Shown here in pieces: positions 35,002 through 43,193 of a stretch of 64,000 nucleotides of DNA; the first letter of the stretch is position 1, and each line of letters starts with the position of its first letter. The position numbers and the translations under genes were made by a program. A model generated the notes under the pieces. That model was not told the origin of the DNA and ran no database searches. It worked only from the letters and a program-made list of their open reading frames with translations. This stretch comes from Mucilaginibacter hurinus. GTDB taxonomy: Bacteria > Bacteroidota > Bacteroidia > Sphingobacteriales > Sphingobacteriaceae. Location: the NCBI RefSeq assembly GCF_003324525.1, contig NZ_QGDC01000003.1:124001-188000 (forward strand). The letters are read 5' to 3'.

Positions 35002-35511
35002 TTAAACCAGGTACACGGCGTCAGCTTCCGCCGGCGCGCTCAGAACTACGTCAACGTGTTCTTTAATAACTGTTGACAGTGCTATGCCTGCGTAATCTGT
35101 AGATACCGGGAAACTTTTGTGATTCCGGTCCACCAGTACTACGCTACGCACTTTTTTTAATGATACATTTAAAAATACACCTATGCCATACGCAAGGGTT
35201 TTCCCGCTATTTAATACATCATCTACAATAACCACAACTTTATTTTTGCAATTATTCACATCAAAATCGGTGCGGGCATTTAAAGTGCTGCTGCCCTTGT
35301 CTATATCAATGGTTAACAAAGTAGTTTTAAAAGGAGCGATGTTTTCAAGTATATCCTTTAATCTTTGTGCTACGAGGTTGCCGCGCGGTAAAATTCCTGC
35401 TAAAATAATCTCGTCCTCATCAAAGTTATCTTCCAGTATCTGGTAGGCTATCCGATCTATTTTTTGCTGTATCTGCTGGCTGTTTAATATCAGGAACTTT
35501 TTAGCGCTCAT
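35002..35511 (-). CDS. Phosphoribosyltransferase, PyrR-like
   Basis: A 169-residue type I phosphoribosyltransferase. The PRPP loop is NKVVVIVDDVLNSGKTLAYG (about residues 92-111), with the N-terminal ILAGILPRGNLVAQRL supplying the pyrophosphate loop. It resembles PyrR (uracil phosphoribosyltransferase/attenuator), but pyr genes are not nearby and no pyr-type leader is seen, so a salvage enzyme is as likely. Confidence 0.8.
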   Translation of the reverse strand: MSAKKFLILNSQQIQQKIDRIAYQILEDNFDEDEIILAGILPRGNLVAQRLKDILENIAPFKTTLLTIDIDKGSSTLNARTDFDVNNCKNKVVVIVDDVLNSGKTLAYGIGVFLNVSLKKVRSVVLVDRNHKSFPVSTDYAGIALSTVIKEHVDVVLSAPAEADAVYLV

Positions 35512-35643
35512 GGTTATATTGTTATAAGTTAAGGGCTGGCAGTATTGTTAAAACAAATATAGCTTTTTATTGATTGAGGTTAGTTTTGTATTGCCACTCA
35601 AAAACTACTACGCAAAACTTAATATTTTACACCTGGCACGCAT

Positions 35644-36030
35644 CTATTCGTCGGCATAAGGAAAGTAAACAAAATTAGCGCCCTCGGGTACTATTACAAA
35701 TACGCACATAAAGTCGTGAGGGCTTTTATAGGTCGATAAAAATCTTTCTCTAAGCTCTCTTTTAATGATCCCTCGTTCAATAAACTCCTCAAGCGTTGAG
35801 GCATGTATAGTCCATTCGCAATTTAACTCGTTACGATCAAGTATTACCTCACCCAGTGTCACCTGGTGCTGGTGGGCAACAAATATAGGATAGGCCGAAA
35901 GGCCTTCAACCATAATTTCAACTGATACCTCACGGATAGACTCACCGAAAAATTTCAGATCGACTCCGAGGCTTACCAGCGGGCTATCTTGTTGGCCGCC
36001 CCTTTCATTTAATAACTCTTCCGGATCCAC
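35644..36030 (-). CDS. Conserved hypothetical protein
   Basis: A 128-residue protein starting at GTG. It has no signal peptide or membrane helix and alternates beta strands (REVSVEIMVEGLSAYPIFV, CVFVIVPEGANFVYFPY) with one helix (LEEFIERGIIKRELRERFL). I do not recognise the family. The frame is supported by balanced composition and codon use like the neighbours. It lies between the PyrR-like gene and rlmD on the same strand, with more than 100 bases on each side. Confidence 0.65.
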   Translation of the reverse strand: MDPEELLNERGGQQDSPLVSLGVDLKFFGESIREVSVEIMVEGLSAYPIFVAHQHQVTLGEVILDRNELNCEWTIHASTLEEFIERGIIKRELRERFLSTYKSPHDFMCVFVIVPEGANFVYFPYADE

Positions 36031-36153
36031 TTAAATTATAATGTAATTTTAAACACTTCATATTTGCCGGTGAATGAAGAAATTTCTGCATTCTCCAATT
36101 AGCCGGCCTCCGTTATACACTTAGTTTAACCTTAACTCGCACCCCTTTTAAAG

Positions 36154-37578
36154 CTATTGATTCATTAGTACAAGCAGTACCACATTCTCCACATGTTGTG
36201 TGTGCGGAAACATGTCCACCGGCTGAATCTTTACCGTATCATATTTTTCTTTTAACACCTGGATGTCACGCGCCTGGGTAGCGGCATTGCAACTTACATA
36301 TACAATTTTAGGTGCTTCTATTTCCATCAAACGGGCAACCACATCGGGGTGCATTCCTGCACGAGGGGGATCGGTAATGATCACATCCGGTTTACCGTGT
36401 TCTGCCACAAACTCTGCAGATAGCACATCCTTCATATCACCCGCATAAAACTTTGTATTGGTGATATTATTTATGGCTGAGTTGATTTTTGCATCTTCAA
36501 TAGCCGATGGCACATACTCCACACCTACCACTTCTTTTACATGCCCCGCAATAAAATTAGCTATAGTACCTGCGCCGGTGTATAAATCATACACCAGTTC
36601 ATCGCCGGTGAAGTCGGCAAAATCACGTGTTATTTCGTAAAGCTTTAAAGCCTGTATTGAGTTTGTTTGGTAAAACGACTTTGGGCCGATACGAAACTTA
36701 ATGACACCGTGTGGCGAAGGCATTTCTTCATATATATACAACGGACCTTTAAATGCAATTACATCCTGGTCAAAAATGGTGTCATTCTTTTTTTGATTTA
36801 TAATGTAAAGCAGTGAGGTAATTTCAGGAAATTCATCTTTAATATAACCCATTAACGTATTTACCTCAGCTTCATCCGTATAGGCAAAAACCACCACCAC
36901 CATTGTCTCCCCGGTTGACGAAGTTCGTACAATAAGGTTTCGGAGCGCACCGGTATGCTGTTTCAGATCGTAGAAACTGTAGCCATGTTTTATAACAAAA
37001 TCACGAATGCTATTACGTAAAGTGTTTGATGGTTCTGCCTGCAGATAACAATGGTTAACATCAAGTATCTTATCAAAACGGCCGGGGATATGAAAGCCAA
37101 GGGCATTCATATTAAGGGTTTCGTCTTCACGGTTTTCACCGGTATACAACCAGCGCTTGTTACTAAATGTATATTCCAGCTTATTGCGGTAATACCGGTC
37201 GGCCGGCGAGGGTATAATAGGCATAATACCGCTTACATCTATTTTAGCTAAACGGCCAAGCGCATCAGCTACGGCTTTCTGCTTAAATGTAAGCTGTGCA
37301 GTATAAGTCATGTGCTGCCACTTGCAGCCTCCGCAAGTGCCAAAATGCTCACAAAAGGCTTGCACCCGGTGTTCTGACGGCTGCTTAAGCTGCGTGATAC
37401 GGCCTTCGCCGAAATTCTTTTTACTTTTAAAAACCTCTACATCGGCAATGTCGCCCGGAATTGCCTTATCCACAAACAACACAAAATCGTCGGCCTTACC
37501 TACACCTTTTCCCTCTTCAGCAATATCTATTATGGTAACGTCCTCGAAAAACTTGCTTTTTTTTGCACCTCTGCTCAT
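36154..37578 (-). CDS. rlmD: 23S rRNA (uracil-C5)-methyltransferase, RlmD-like
   Basis: A 474-residue methyltransferase. Order: TRAM domain (about 10-70), an iron-sulfur cysteine cluster (FCEHFGTCGGCKWQH, about 76-90), a central domain and a SAM Rossmann domain with LYTGAGTIANF, ITDPPRAGMHPDVV and the catalytic cysteine in YVSCNAATQARD. It forms m5U in 23S rRNA (U1939 in E. coli, or U747 for RlmC), using S-adenosylmethionine. RlmD versus RlmC versus a tRNA m5U54 enzyme cannot be settled by eye. Confidence 0.9.
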   Translation of the reverse strand: MSRGAKKSKFFEDVTIIDIAEEGKGVGKADDFVLFVDKAIPGDIADVEVFKSKKNFGEGRITQLKQPSEHRVQAFCEHFGTCGGCKWQHMTYTAQLTFKQKAVADALGRLAKIDVSGIMPIIPSPADRYYRNKLEYTFSNKRWLYTGENREDETLNMNALGFHIPGRFDKILDVNHCYLQAEPSNTLRNSIRDFVIKHGYSFYDLKQHTGALRNLIVRTSSTGETMVVVVFAYTDEAEVNTLMGYIKDEFPEITSLLYIINQKKNDTIFDQDVIAFKGPLYIYEEMPSPHGVIKFRIGPKSFYQTNSIQALKLYEITRDFADFTGDELVYDLYTGAGTIANFIAGHVKEVVGVEYVPSAIEDAKINSAINNITNTKFYAGDMKDVLSAEFVAEHGKPDVIITDPPRAGMHPDVVARLMEIEAPKIVYVSCNAATQARDIQVLKEKYDTVKIQPVDMFPHTQHVENVVLLVLMNQ

Positions 37579-37583
37579 TGGTG

Positions 37584-37591
37584 CAAAGTTA
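37584..37591 (-). promoter_or_regulatory. -7 element of rlmD
   Basis: TAACTTTG on the minus strand, then CACCA and the ATG at 37578. Exact match to TAnnTTTG five bases before the start codon. No clear -33 TTG. Confidence 0.5.
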
Positions 37592-37625
37592 ACCCAATTA
37601 TTTAAAAGAGTAACTGGCTTGGTAG

Positions 37626-38033
37626 TTAATCGGCGTTAATTTGCTCTAATATAAGATGCAGCTTTTCAACAGTAATAGGCTTTACAATGAAATCAGAAAC
37701 AGACTCAATTGATTTTGCCTTGCTGTAATCTTCTTCGGCAATAGACGAACTAACAATATAAACAATTATTTTTTTATCAATATGAGGTACCAGTTTGGCA
37801 AACTCATCCATAAATTGCCAACCGTCAAGTACCGGCATATTTATGTCCAGTAAAATCACATCCGGCAACATATCAGTTTGCCTGATATACTCAGCAAAAA
37901 AGTCCAGCGCCACTTGCCCGTTGTGAAAAAACAAGGTTTTTTCAGCAAACTTTGCATGTGCAATAATGCGCTTTACGGCAAACGTATATATTTCGTCATC
38001 ATCAATTACACACGCGATATTAATCATATTCAT
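37626..38033 (-). CDS. Single-domain response regulator (CheY-like)
   Basis: A 135-residue receiver with no output domain. Acidic pocket D11-D13 in CVIDDDEIYTF, phosphoacceptor D63 in PDVILLDINMPVLDGWQF, a serine cluster SSSIAE in the switch position and K in FIVKPIT. Its start overlaps the end of the upstream ethylene-receptor-like kinase gene by 14 bases, so the two are translationally coupled and cognate. The output must be through protein contact with another component, since there is no DNA-binding part. Confidence 0.93.
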   Translation of the reverse strand: MNMINIACVIDDDEIYTFAVKRIIAHAKFAEKTLFFHNGQVALDFFAEYIRQTDMLPDVILLDINMPVLDGWQFMDEFAKLVPHIDKKIIVYIVSSSIAEEDYSKAKSIESVSDFIVKPITVEKLHLILEQINAD

Positions 38034-39630
38034 TAAAAATTATTTTAAACGTAGTTCCTTCATTAAGCTTGCTGTCAACGGTGATATACCCCCCCTGTGA
38101 TTCTATCTGGTTTTTTATTAAAAACAGGCCCACTCCACGTGCATCTTTCCTGTCATGAAAGGTTTTATATAAGCCAAAAACTTTGCCGCCATGTAATGCT
38201 AAATCAATACCCATACCATTGTCAGTGCACTCAAATACTGTGCGTCCCTGTTCATTTTTGTAAGTTTTAAGAACAATAACCGGGTTTTCGGTAGGCTTAG
38301 CGTATTTTATGGCGTTGGTGAGCAAGTTGATAATTATACTCTCCAGATACAACGGCGGAAAATTAACCGTTTCAACGTCATATTGCATCGTAAGTTTGGC
38401 TCCGTTGATGCTAATGCCCAAATCAATTATTTTAAGTACGTGGTTAGTTACATCAGCAAAGCTCAGCTTTTCAGATGCTATTACACTTTCTTTAATTTTT
38501 ATCGCCTCGGCCAAATCGTCCAGCGTTGTATTAAGGCCTGTTGATATATTTTTTATTTTGCCTATAATATCAGCATTATCCGCGTCCAAAGTATCTACAT
38601 CAATTAATGAAGATATCAACGAGATGTTACTGGCATGGTTACGAATATTATGAGATAGTATATGCGTAAAGTTTTTTAGCTGAAGATTATTTTGCGTGAT
38701 CAAATCAAGGGACTGATTTAGCGCAATCTCATTACTTTTATATTGCTGAATATCCATGCACATGCCGCGCAACTTAGTCAGCTCGCCCCCGGCGTCATAA
38801 AATGGCTCACCTACAGAGCGTACCCACACATCGGCGCCTTTAGCTGTGGTTAACAGCAATTCAAGATCCCAGCGTTGGCCTTCGGTAATAGCCTTCTGTA
38901 CTGCTTCATTCAACGTTGTGCGGTAAGGCTCATTATAAAAATTCAGGGCTTCATCGCTACTTATAGGGAAATCATAGGGGATTTCATAAATATCATATAT
39001 GGTTTTGGACCACGTACTTTTACGCTTTAGCATATCATATTCCCAACCGCCTACGCGGCCTATTCTTCCGGCCTCAGATAATAAAAACTCGCTTGCTGCA
39101 AGTTTATCTTCGATAATCTTTCTTTTTTCTATTTCATCCTCTAAATCTTTAACGGAGCGTAAACCAATAATTACCGGCATTACCTTATATAGTGCGATAA
39201 CTGTTGATATTGACACCGCCGCCGTTGTAAACCGGAGCAATGCGCTAAAGCGGTACGCCGGCCACCAAAAAATAAAGGCATCAAACAGGTGCGTTAGCCC
39301 ACATAGCAATATAAATGCTATAAACAGGAAAAAAATTCTGTGAAAAGGTACATCCGGACGTTTAAGCAGCATGCGTAATAGCAGCAGAGGTATAGCAAAA
39401 TACGCTGCCCATATACCGATGTCTGACAGGATGTACAACCACCCATGAAAATCGGTCCATGAGCCGCAGTGCCAACGCGGCGGCCAGCTTTCGGTATTAA
39501 AAAGATTAGTGAAGAATTCCTGAAATTGGCCGGTAAAAGTAAGATGGTGTTTAGCGTGTGCAGACGAAGCGCCGTTGCATAGCTTACAGGTGACTGGTTC
39601 AGGTTGTAATAAATTATTGCCGGAGGCCAA
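38020..39630 (-). CDS. Histidine kinase with ethylene-receptor-like membrane domain and PAS domain
   Basis: A 536-residue kinase starting at TTG. Residues about 62-170 are three membrane helices that align without gaps to plant ETR1: YILSDIGIWAAYFAIP and AFILLCGLTHLFD. The seven ETR1 ethylene-binding residues (D25, Y32, I35, P36, I62, C65, H69) correspond to D70, Y77, I80, P81, I107, C110 and H114. A PAS domain follows (about 180-305), then the dimerisation helix with ILSHNIRNHASN (phosphoacceptor H327) and an ATPase with LLTNAIKYA, CTDNGMGIDL and GVGLFLIKNQ. The N-terminal 60 residues carry CKLC and HAKHH, a possible metal site. Ethylene sensing is inferred from the conserved site. Confidence 0.9.
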   Translation of the reverse strand: MASGNNLLQPEPVTCKLCNGASSAHAKHHLTFTGQFQEFFTNLFNTESWPPRWHCGSWTDFHGWLYILSDIGIWAAYFAIPLLLLRMLLKRPDVPFHRIFFLFIAFILLCGLTHLFDAFIFWWPAYRFSALLRFTTAAVSISTVIALYKVMPVIIGLRSVKDLEDEIEKRKIIEDKLAASEFLLSEAGRIGRVGGWEYDMLKRKSTWSKTIYDIYEIPYDFPISSDEALNFYNEPYRTTLNEAVQKAITEGQRWDLELLLTTAKGADVWVRSVGEPFYDAGGELTKLRGMCMDIQQYKSNEIALNQSLDLITQNNLQLKNFTHILSHNIRNHASNISLISSLIDVDTLDADNADIIGKIKNISTGLNTTLDDLAEAIKIKESVIASEKLSFADVTNHVLKIIDLGISINGAKLTMQYDVETVNFPPLYLESIIINLLTNAIKYAKPTENPVIVLKTYKNEQGRTVFECTDNGMGIDLALHGGKVFGLYKTFHDRKDARGVGLFLIKNQIESQGGYITVDSKLNEGTTFKIIFNEYD

Positions 39631-39882
39631 AATTTTAAAGGTTATTTAACAGTAAAGCAATATCTGCTAATAATATTTTTGTATAAGTTTAAGCAGGAAA
39701 ATATCACACTGTAATACTCCCCCATCCAACAATATTACTGATTAAATAACTAATTTTCAACTCAGAAGATAGGTTGATAAACATTTTTAACTATAATTAA
39801 ACTAACCTATTTAAAGAGGATCGTCATACTTTACCGCCGCCATATAATATCTATCCAAAGGCTAGTATAGTTGTTTGAATTT

Positions 39883-40095
39883 TTAGTTACCCTGGCAGTC
39901 TTTATGAGGTGAGTTAAAAGCCATTAAAAAGAAGCTGCGTGCCAAAACAACGATTATCACAATGATGCAAACAACTATCAAGGATACGCTGGTAGACCAT
40001 TCGCAATCTATATGTGTGCAATATAAAGCAGCTGCTAACGCCGTTAAAAACACACATGACCACCAAACTTTAATTGAGTAAATAGATGTTTTCAT
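39883..40095 (-). CDS. Small two-helix membrane protein
   Basis: About 70 residues from the ATG at 40095 (an earlier ATG at 40104 is possible). Two hydrophobic helices (VWWSCVFLTALAAALYC and VSLIVVCIIVIIVVLARSFF) flank a short acidic loop; the tail is polar and ends HKDCQGN. Unknown function, no family recognised. A 10-base stem sits upstream between it and creD, which may be the creD terminator or part of its leader. Confidence 0.5.
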   Translation of the reverse strand: MKTSIYSIKVWWSCVFLTALAAALYCTHIDCEWSTSVSLIVVCIIVIIVVLARSFFLMAFNSPHKDCQGN

Positions 40096-40113
40096 ATAAC
40101 TCATTAAAGCAAT

Positions 40114-40143
40114 AAGTACCCGGCACTGAGCAACCGGGTACTT
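40114..40143 (-). terminator. Hairpin after creD
   Basis: AAGTACCCGG (40114-40123) pairs perfectly with CCGGGTACTT (40134-40143) around a 10-base loop. The T run that follows on the minus strand is weak (ATTGCTTTAAT), so termination may be partial. Confidence 0.5.
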
Positions 40144-40168
40144 TGATAAAGCTTAGGGTTTACTTAAA

Positions 40169-41521
40169 TCAATTGTTGTCCCAGTTTATTTTGCGTGAAA
40201 TATACATCAGCACTGCTACTATGATAAACAGAGCTATACTGCCAACCATTAACGCAAGGTCTTCAAGTTGGATAATTACAAATATGAAAGTATAAAACAA
40301 CGACAGTATGAACGAGAACAGGATGGCTGCCTTACCTTTTTTTAGCAACGATGCAATAAAGGCCGCAATAAGTGCCACAGTTGATAGCGATGCCACGAGG
40401 TATGCCATGTTAAAGCCAATCTGTTCAGAAAAAGACAGCAATAAAGTATAGTATATAATCATGGCAGCGCCAATTAATACGTAGTTAAATACATGCACAC
40501 GCTGTTTGCCTACAATTTCGGTGATAAATAATGATACGAAAGTGAGCAGGATGATTAAAATAGCATATTTACTGGTGCGGGTTGTTTTCTGATAATCATC
40601 AACGGGCATGTGCAGTTTAACACCAAACGTAGCCTGCTGCAATCCTTTTACATTATCCAGCAGGTTATAGTCTGTGGTCCACTGCTGCGGAAATGGCCTG
40701 TTTAAATAGAGCATGTGCCATTTAGCTGCAAATCCAGCACCGTTAACCTTTGAGGTGTCTGGTATTGTTCGCCCTTCAAAACTCGGGCTTGGCCAGTCAC
40801 CGTTCGCTTGCACATCTGTTACTTTACCCAGGTGTAAAAAATGAAGATCATTGCTTCCTTTGATATCAAGCTCATAGCTGAAGTTGAAAGCATTGCCGCC
40901 ATTGCTTACCAGGTTGATGGCCGCCTGCAGTCCGTTTTTAAATATTGATGTGTTGCTCAGCGAGGGTTCGGCGGTAAGCACCTGGCCTGCCGCTTTTATA
41001 ACAGGGTCCTTTTTTAGTCCTTTCAAATCCGATATCTCAAAGGTTAGCCTGGCGCGTTCCGGTAAAAGCTGTTCGGGCCTGATATTAAGTGCTGCAAGGT
41101 TGAGGCTGGCAAAGTTGCCGTTAACATTAATTTTTGAATTGTAAACAGCCACGTCAAATATGCCGCGATGCCGCACTTCAGATGTAATTGAAGCCTTATA
41201 GCTGAGGTTATCAGGCAGCACATAGATATGGTCAACAACCTCGCGCGACACTTCTTTCCGCGATGTATCAAGAAACGTTTCGGTTTTTTTATACGGGATA
41301 ACCAGTACCGGCCCTTTTATAAGCTGCCTGCCCGACCACGCGTCTGATACTTCGGCAATGGTTTCTTCCTGTCGTGCGGCACGTTCATTAATTAAATCCT
41401 GTACCAGGCCGGACGGTATAAGTAATACCAGGATTAGTATAGCTATAAATATAGCTTTAACGGTTGCCGACTCCCTGAGCCAGTCCATTGCATTCTTTTG
41501 TTTTTGTGGTTCGTCTGTCAT
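40169..41521 (-). CDS. creD: CreD-like inner-membrane protein
   Basis: A 450-residue protein of the CreD family. One N-terminal helix (VKAIFIAILILVLLIPSGLV) is followed by a large periplasmic part (about 45-305, beginning ERAARQEETIAEVSDAWSGR and GPVLVIPYKK) and five to six C-terminal helices. In Gammaproteobacteria creD is controlled by CreBC and affects envelope stability and colicin tolerance; its molecular role is unknown. Here it follows a winged-helix regulator gene and shares its promoter/operator sequence. Confidence 0.9.
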   Translation of the reverse strand: MTDEPQKQKNAMDWLRESATVKAIFIAILILVLLIPSGLVQDLINERAARQEETIAEVSDAWSGRQLIKGPVLVIPYKKTETFLDTSRKEVSREVVDHIYVLPDNLSYKASITSEVRHRGIFDVAVYNSKINVNGNFASLNLAALNIRPEQLLPERARLTFEISDLKGLKKDPVIKAAGQVLTAEPSLSNTSIFKNGLQAAINLVSNGGNAFNFSYELDIKGSNDLHFLHLGKVTDVQANGDWPSPSFEGRTIPDTSKVNGAGFAAKWHMLYLNRPFPQQWTTDYNLLDNVKGLQQATFGVKLHMPVDDYQKTTRTSKYAILIILLTFVSLFITEIVGKQRVHVFNYVLIGAAMIIYYTLLLSFSEQIGFNMAYLVASLSTVALIAAFIASLLKKGKAAILFSFILSLFYTFIFVIIQLEDLALMVGSIALFIIVAVLMYISRKINWDNN

Positions 41522-41532
41522 GATTACAATTT

Positions 41533-41557
41533 AAAAGTACTTTTTATTTCAAAGTTA
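41533..41557 (-). promoter_or_regulatory. creD promoter with candidate operator
   Basis: On the minus strand TAACTTTG (41557-41550) is an exact -7 element, followed by AAATAAAAAGTACTTTT. The same arrangement recurs before the first gene of the cluster (42508-42532); 20 of 23 bases agree between 41533-41555 and 42508-42530. Confidence 0.65.
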
Positions 41558-41571
41558 ACACATAAAAAAAT

Positions 41572-41883
41572 TTATAACCCTTTTTGCTGTTTAATTAAAA
41601 GCTCAAGCGCGTTAAGATGTTGCTTAAATGCTTTTTTTCCTTTTTCGGTAGCTGCGTAATTGGTGTTTGGCTTACGGCCAACAAAGGTTTTGTTTACTAG
41701 TATATATTCATCTTTCTCTAACGCTTTAAGGTGCGATGCAAGGTTACCATCGGTAATATCCAGTAACTCTTTCAGCGAGTTAAAGTCGTAACGGTCGTTA
41801 ACCATAAGCACGCTCATTATCTGCAATCGTACCCGGTTCTCAAAAGCTTTATCAAGTTTTTCGAAAGGATTTTTACCCGTCAT
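41572..41883 (-). CDS. Winged-helix transcriptional regulator (HTH_27/MarR-like)
   Basis: A 103-residue one-domain regulator: NRVRLQIMSVLMVNDRYDFN, LKELLDITDGNLASHLKALE (recognition helix) and YILVNKTFVGRKPNTNYAAT (wing). This short form usually dimerises through its ends and represses neighbouring membrane-protein genes. Its start overlaps the stop of the upstream membrane-protein gene by 11 bases. The repeated operator upstream of that gene and of creD is its obvious target. Confidence 0.88.
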   Translation of the reverse strand: MTGKNPFEKLDKAFENRVRLQIMSVLMVNDRYDFNSLKELLDITDGNLASHLKALEKDEYILVNKTFVGRKPNTNYAATEKGKKAFKQHLNALELLIKQQKGL

Positions 41884-42505
41884 ATTTAAAATACATTATA
41901 CTGCCGTATATAATATGCAGTACACCAAAACCTATTGCCCAAAACAGTAATCCATAGCCCGGCATTAAAGCCGCAATAAGCCCTAATATAATTTCAAGCA
42001 TGCCCAGGTATCTGACATCGCCAAAGGTAAAATTACTTGCGCTTAAAAGTGCAAGACCGTAAAAAATTAGCGATGCCGGTGCTACTATACTAAAATAGCC
42101 GCGCAAGATGAAAATGAGTATCAGCAATCCGCCGGCTACCACCGGCACAGCCAGATTAAATAAAACGGTACGGCTCAGCCTGCCCCAAATTTGTTGTCCC
42201 TTCTTTTTGGCTTTGCGTATGGTTAATAAAATAACCGTAACCAGCGAAAGCGTCAGTACCGCCAGAGCAATCAATATTAAATTGACCAGCGTGTCGGGAT
42301 TTGCCGGAACATCAGCTATCACATAATCGCGGGTACTAAACATCCCGTTTCGCGTATAGATCATTTTATACGCTATAAAAGCGCCTATTAAGGCATAAAA
42401 GCCCACCAATATACCTGATAATCCGCTAAGCGAAATAAACTTTGAGGAACGCTCCATCAGGCTGCGAATAGAGGCCAGTTCGTCGTGTAATTGTTTTTCT
42501 TCCAC
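41873..42505 (-). CDS. Polytopic membrane protein of the creD cluster
   Basis: A 210-residue protein starting at GTG, with six hydrophobic segments (ISLSGLSGILVGFYALIGAF, LILIALAVLTLSLVTVILLT, LAVPVVAGGLLILIFIL, ASLIFYGLALLSAS and two more). The N-terminal ELASIRSLMERSSKFISLSG resembles the start of family members beside winged-helix regulators in this phylum. Function unknown. It is first in the operon with the regulator gene. Confidence 0.78.
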   Translation of the reverse strand: MEEKQLHDELASIRSLMERSSKFISLSGLSGILVGFYALIGAFIAYKMIYTRNGMFSTRDYVIADVPANPDTLVNLILIALAVLTLSLVTVILLTIRKAKKKGQQIWGRLSRTVLFNLAVPVVAGGLLILIFILRGYFSIVAPASLIFYGLALLSASNFTFGDVRYLGMLEIILGLIAALMPGYGLLFWAIGFGVLHIIYGSIMYFKYDG

Positions 42506-42507
42506 TT

Positions 42508-42532
42508 GAAAGTACTTTTGTTTTCAAAGTAA
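42508..42532 (-). promoter_or_regulatory. Promoter/operator of the creD-cluster regulator operon
   Basis: TTACTTTG (42532-42525, one mismatch from TAnnTTTG) followed by AAAACAAAAGTACTTTC, ending two bases before the GTG. It contains the palindrome AAAGTACTTT (42509-42518) also seen before creD. Confidence 0.6.
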
Positions 42533-42607
42533 GGAATAAATATTTTATGATGCAAGGGTTTTATAAAATAATATAATGCTTAATTGCCAGTATGCGCAGG
42601 GGAAGAA

Positions 42608-43189
42608 TTACACCGTTATAGCCGCTTTAACCAGATAAGGCAAAATTTCTTTCTGAAAGGACACGAAGTTCTTGCGCACGTCGGCATCACTTACTGAGGT
42701 GAATGCGAAACTGAATACTATACTTTTACTGCATTTGATTAAAAAGCGTAAGCGTTGCTGGTACGTTTCGTGTTTACGTACGCCAGTTAGCTGGGTAAAA
42801 GACAGCACCAACAGGTCTTCCAGCTCATTAGACAGGTTTTTTAAAAAAGCCTGTGAGTTGGCTGATTCGCGGATAAATTCCCAACCGATAAACTCATTGC
42901 ATACTGTGTATGATAAGCGGCAGGTTTTCATGATGAGGTTTGTAAGATGTTCCTCTTCATCCTTTTCGGGTGTGTTGATGTGTATCAGCTCATCAACGCT
43001 AACCCTGATGTAATCCATCAGCAAAGAGTGGAGTATTTCTTCCTTACTGTTAAAATATTTGTAAATGGTAGCCTTGGCAATTTTTGCCCTGCGAGCAATT
43101 TCGTTAACGCTGGTTTTATGGTAACCGAATTTCCGGAACAACTCCTGTGCCGCCCGCTTTATACTCTCTTTTATTTTATCGGCTTCCAT
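42608..43189 (-). CDS. TetR/AcrR-family transcriptional regulator
   Basis: A 193-residue repressor. The N-terminal helix-turn-helix is typical: AAQELFRKFGYHKTSVNEIA and RRAKIAKATIYKYFNSKEEI. The C-terminal ligand domain (about 60-190) is not conserved enough to name an effector. It starts four bases after the stop of the Rieske-like lipoprotein gene and so may be cotranscribed with pheS; its target is not clear. Confidence 0.9.
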   Translation of the reverse strand: MEADKIKESIKRAAQELFRKFGYHKTSVNEIARRAKIAKATIYKYFNSKEEILHSLLMDYIRVSVDELIHINTPEKDEEEHLTNLIMKTCRLSYTVCNEFIGWEFIRESANSQAFLKNLSNELEDLLVLSFTQLTGVRKHETYQQRLRFLIKCSKSIVFSFAFTSVSDADVRKNFVSFQKEILPYLVKAAITV

Positions 43190-43193
43190 TAAA

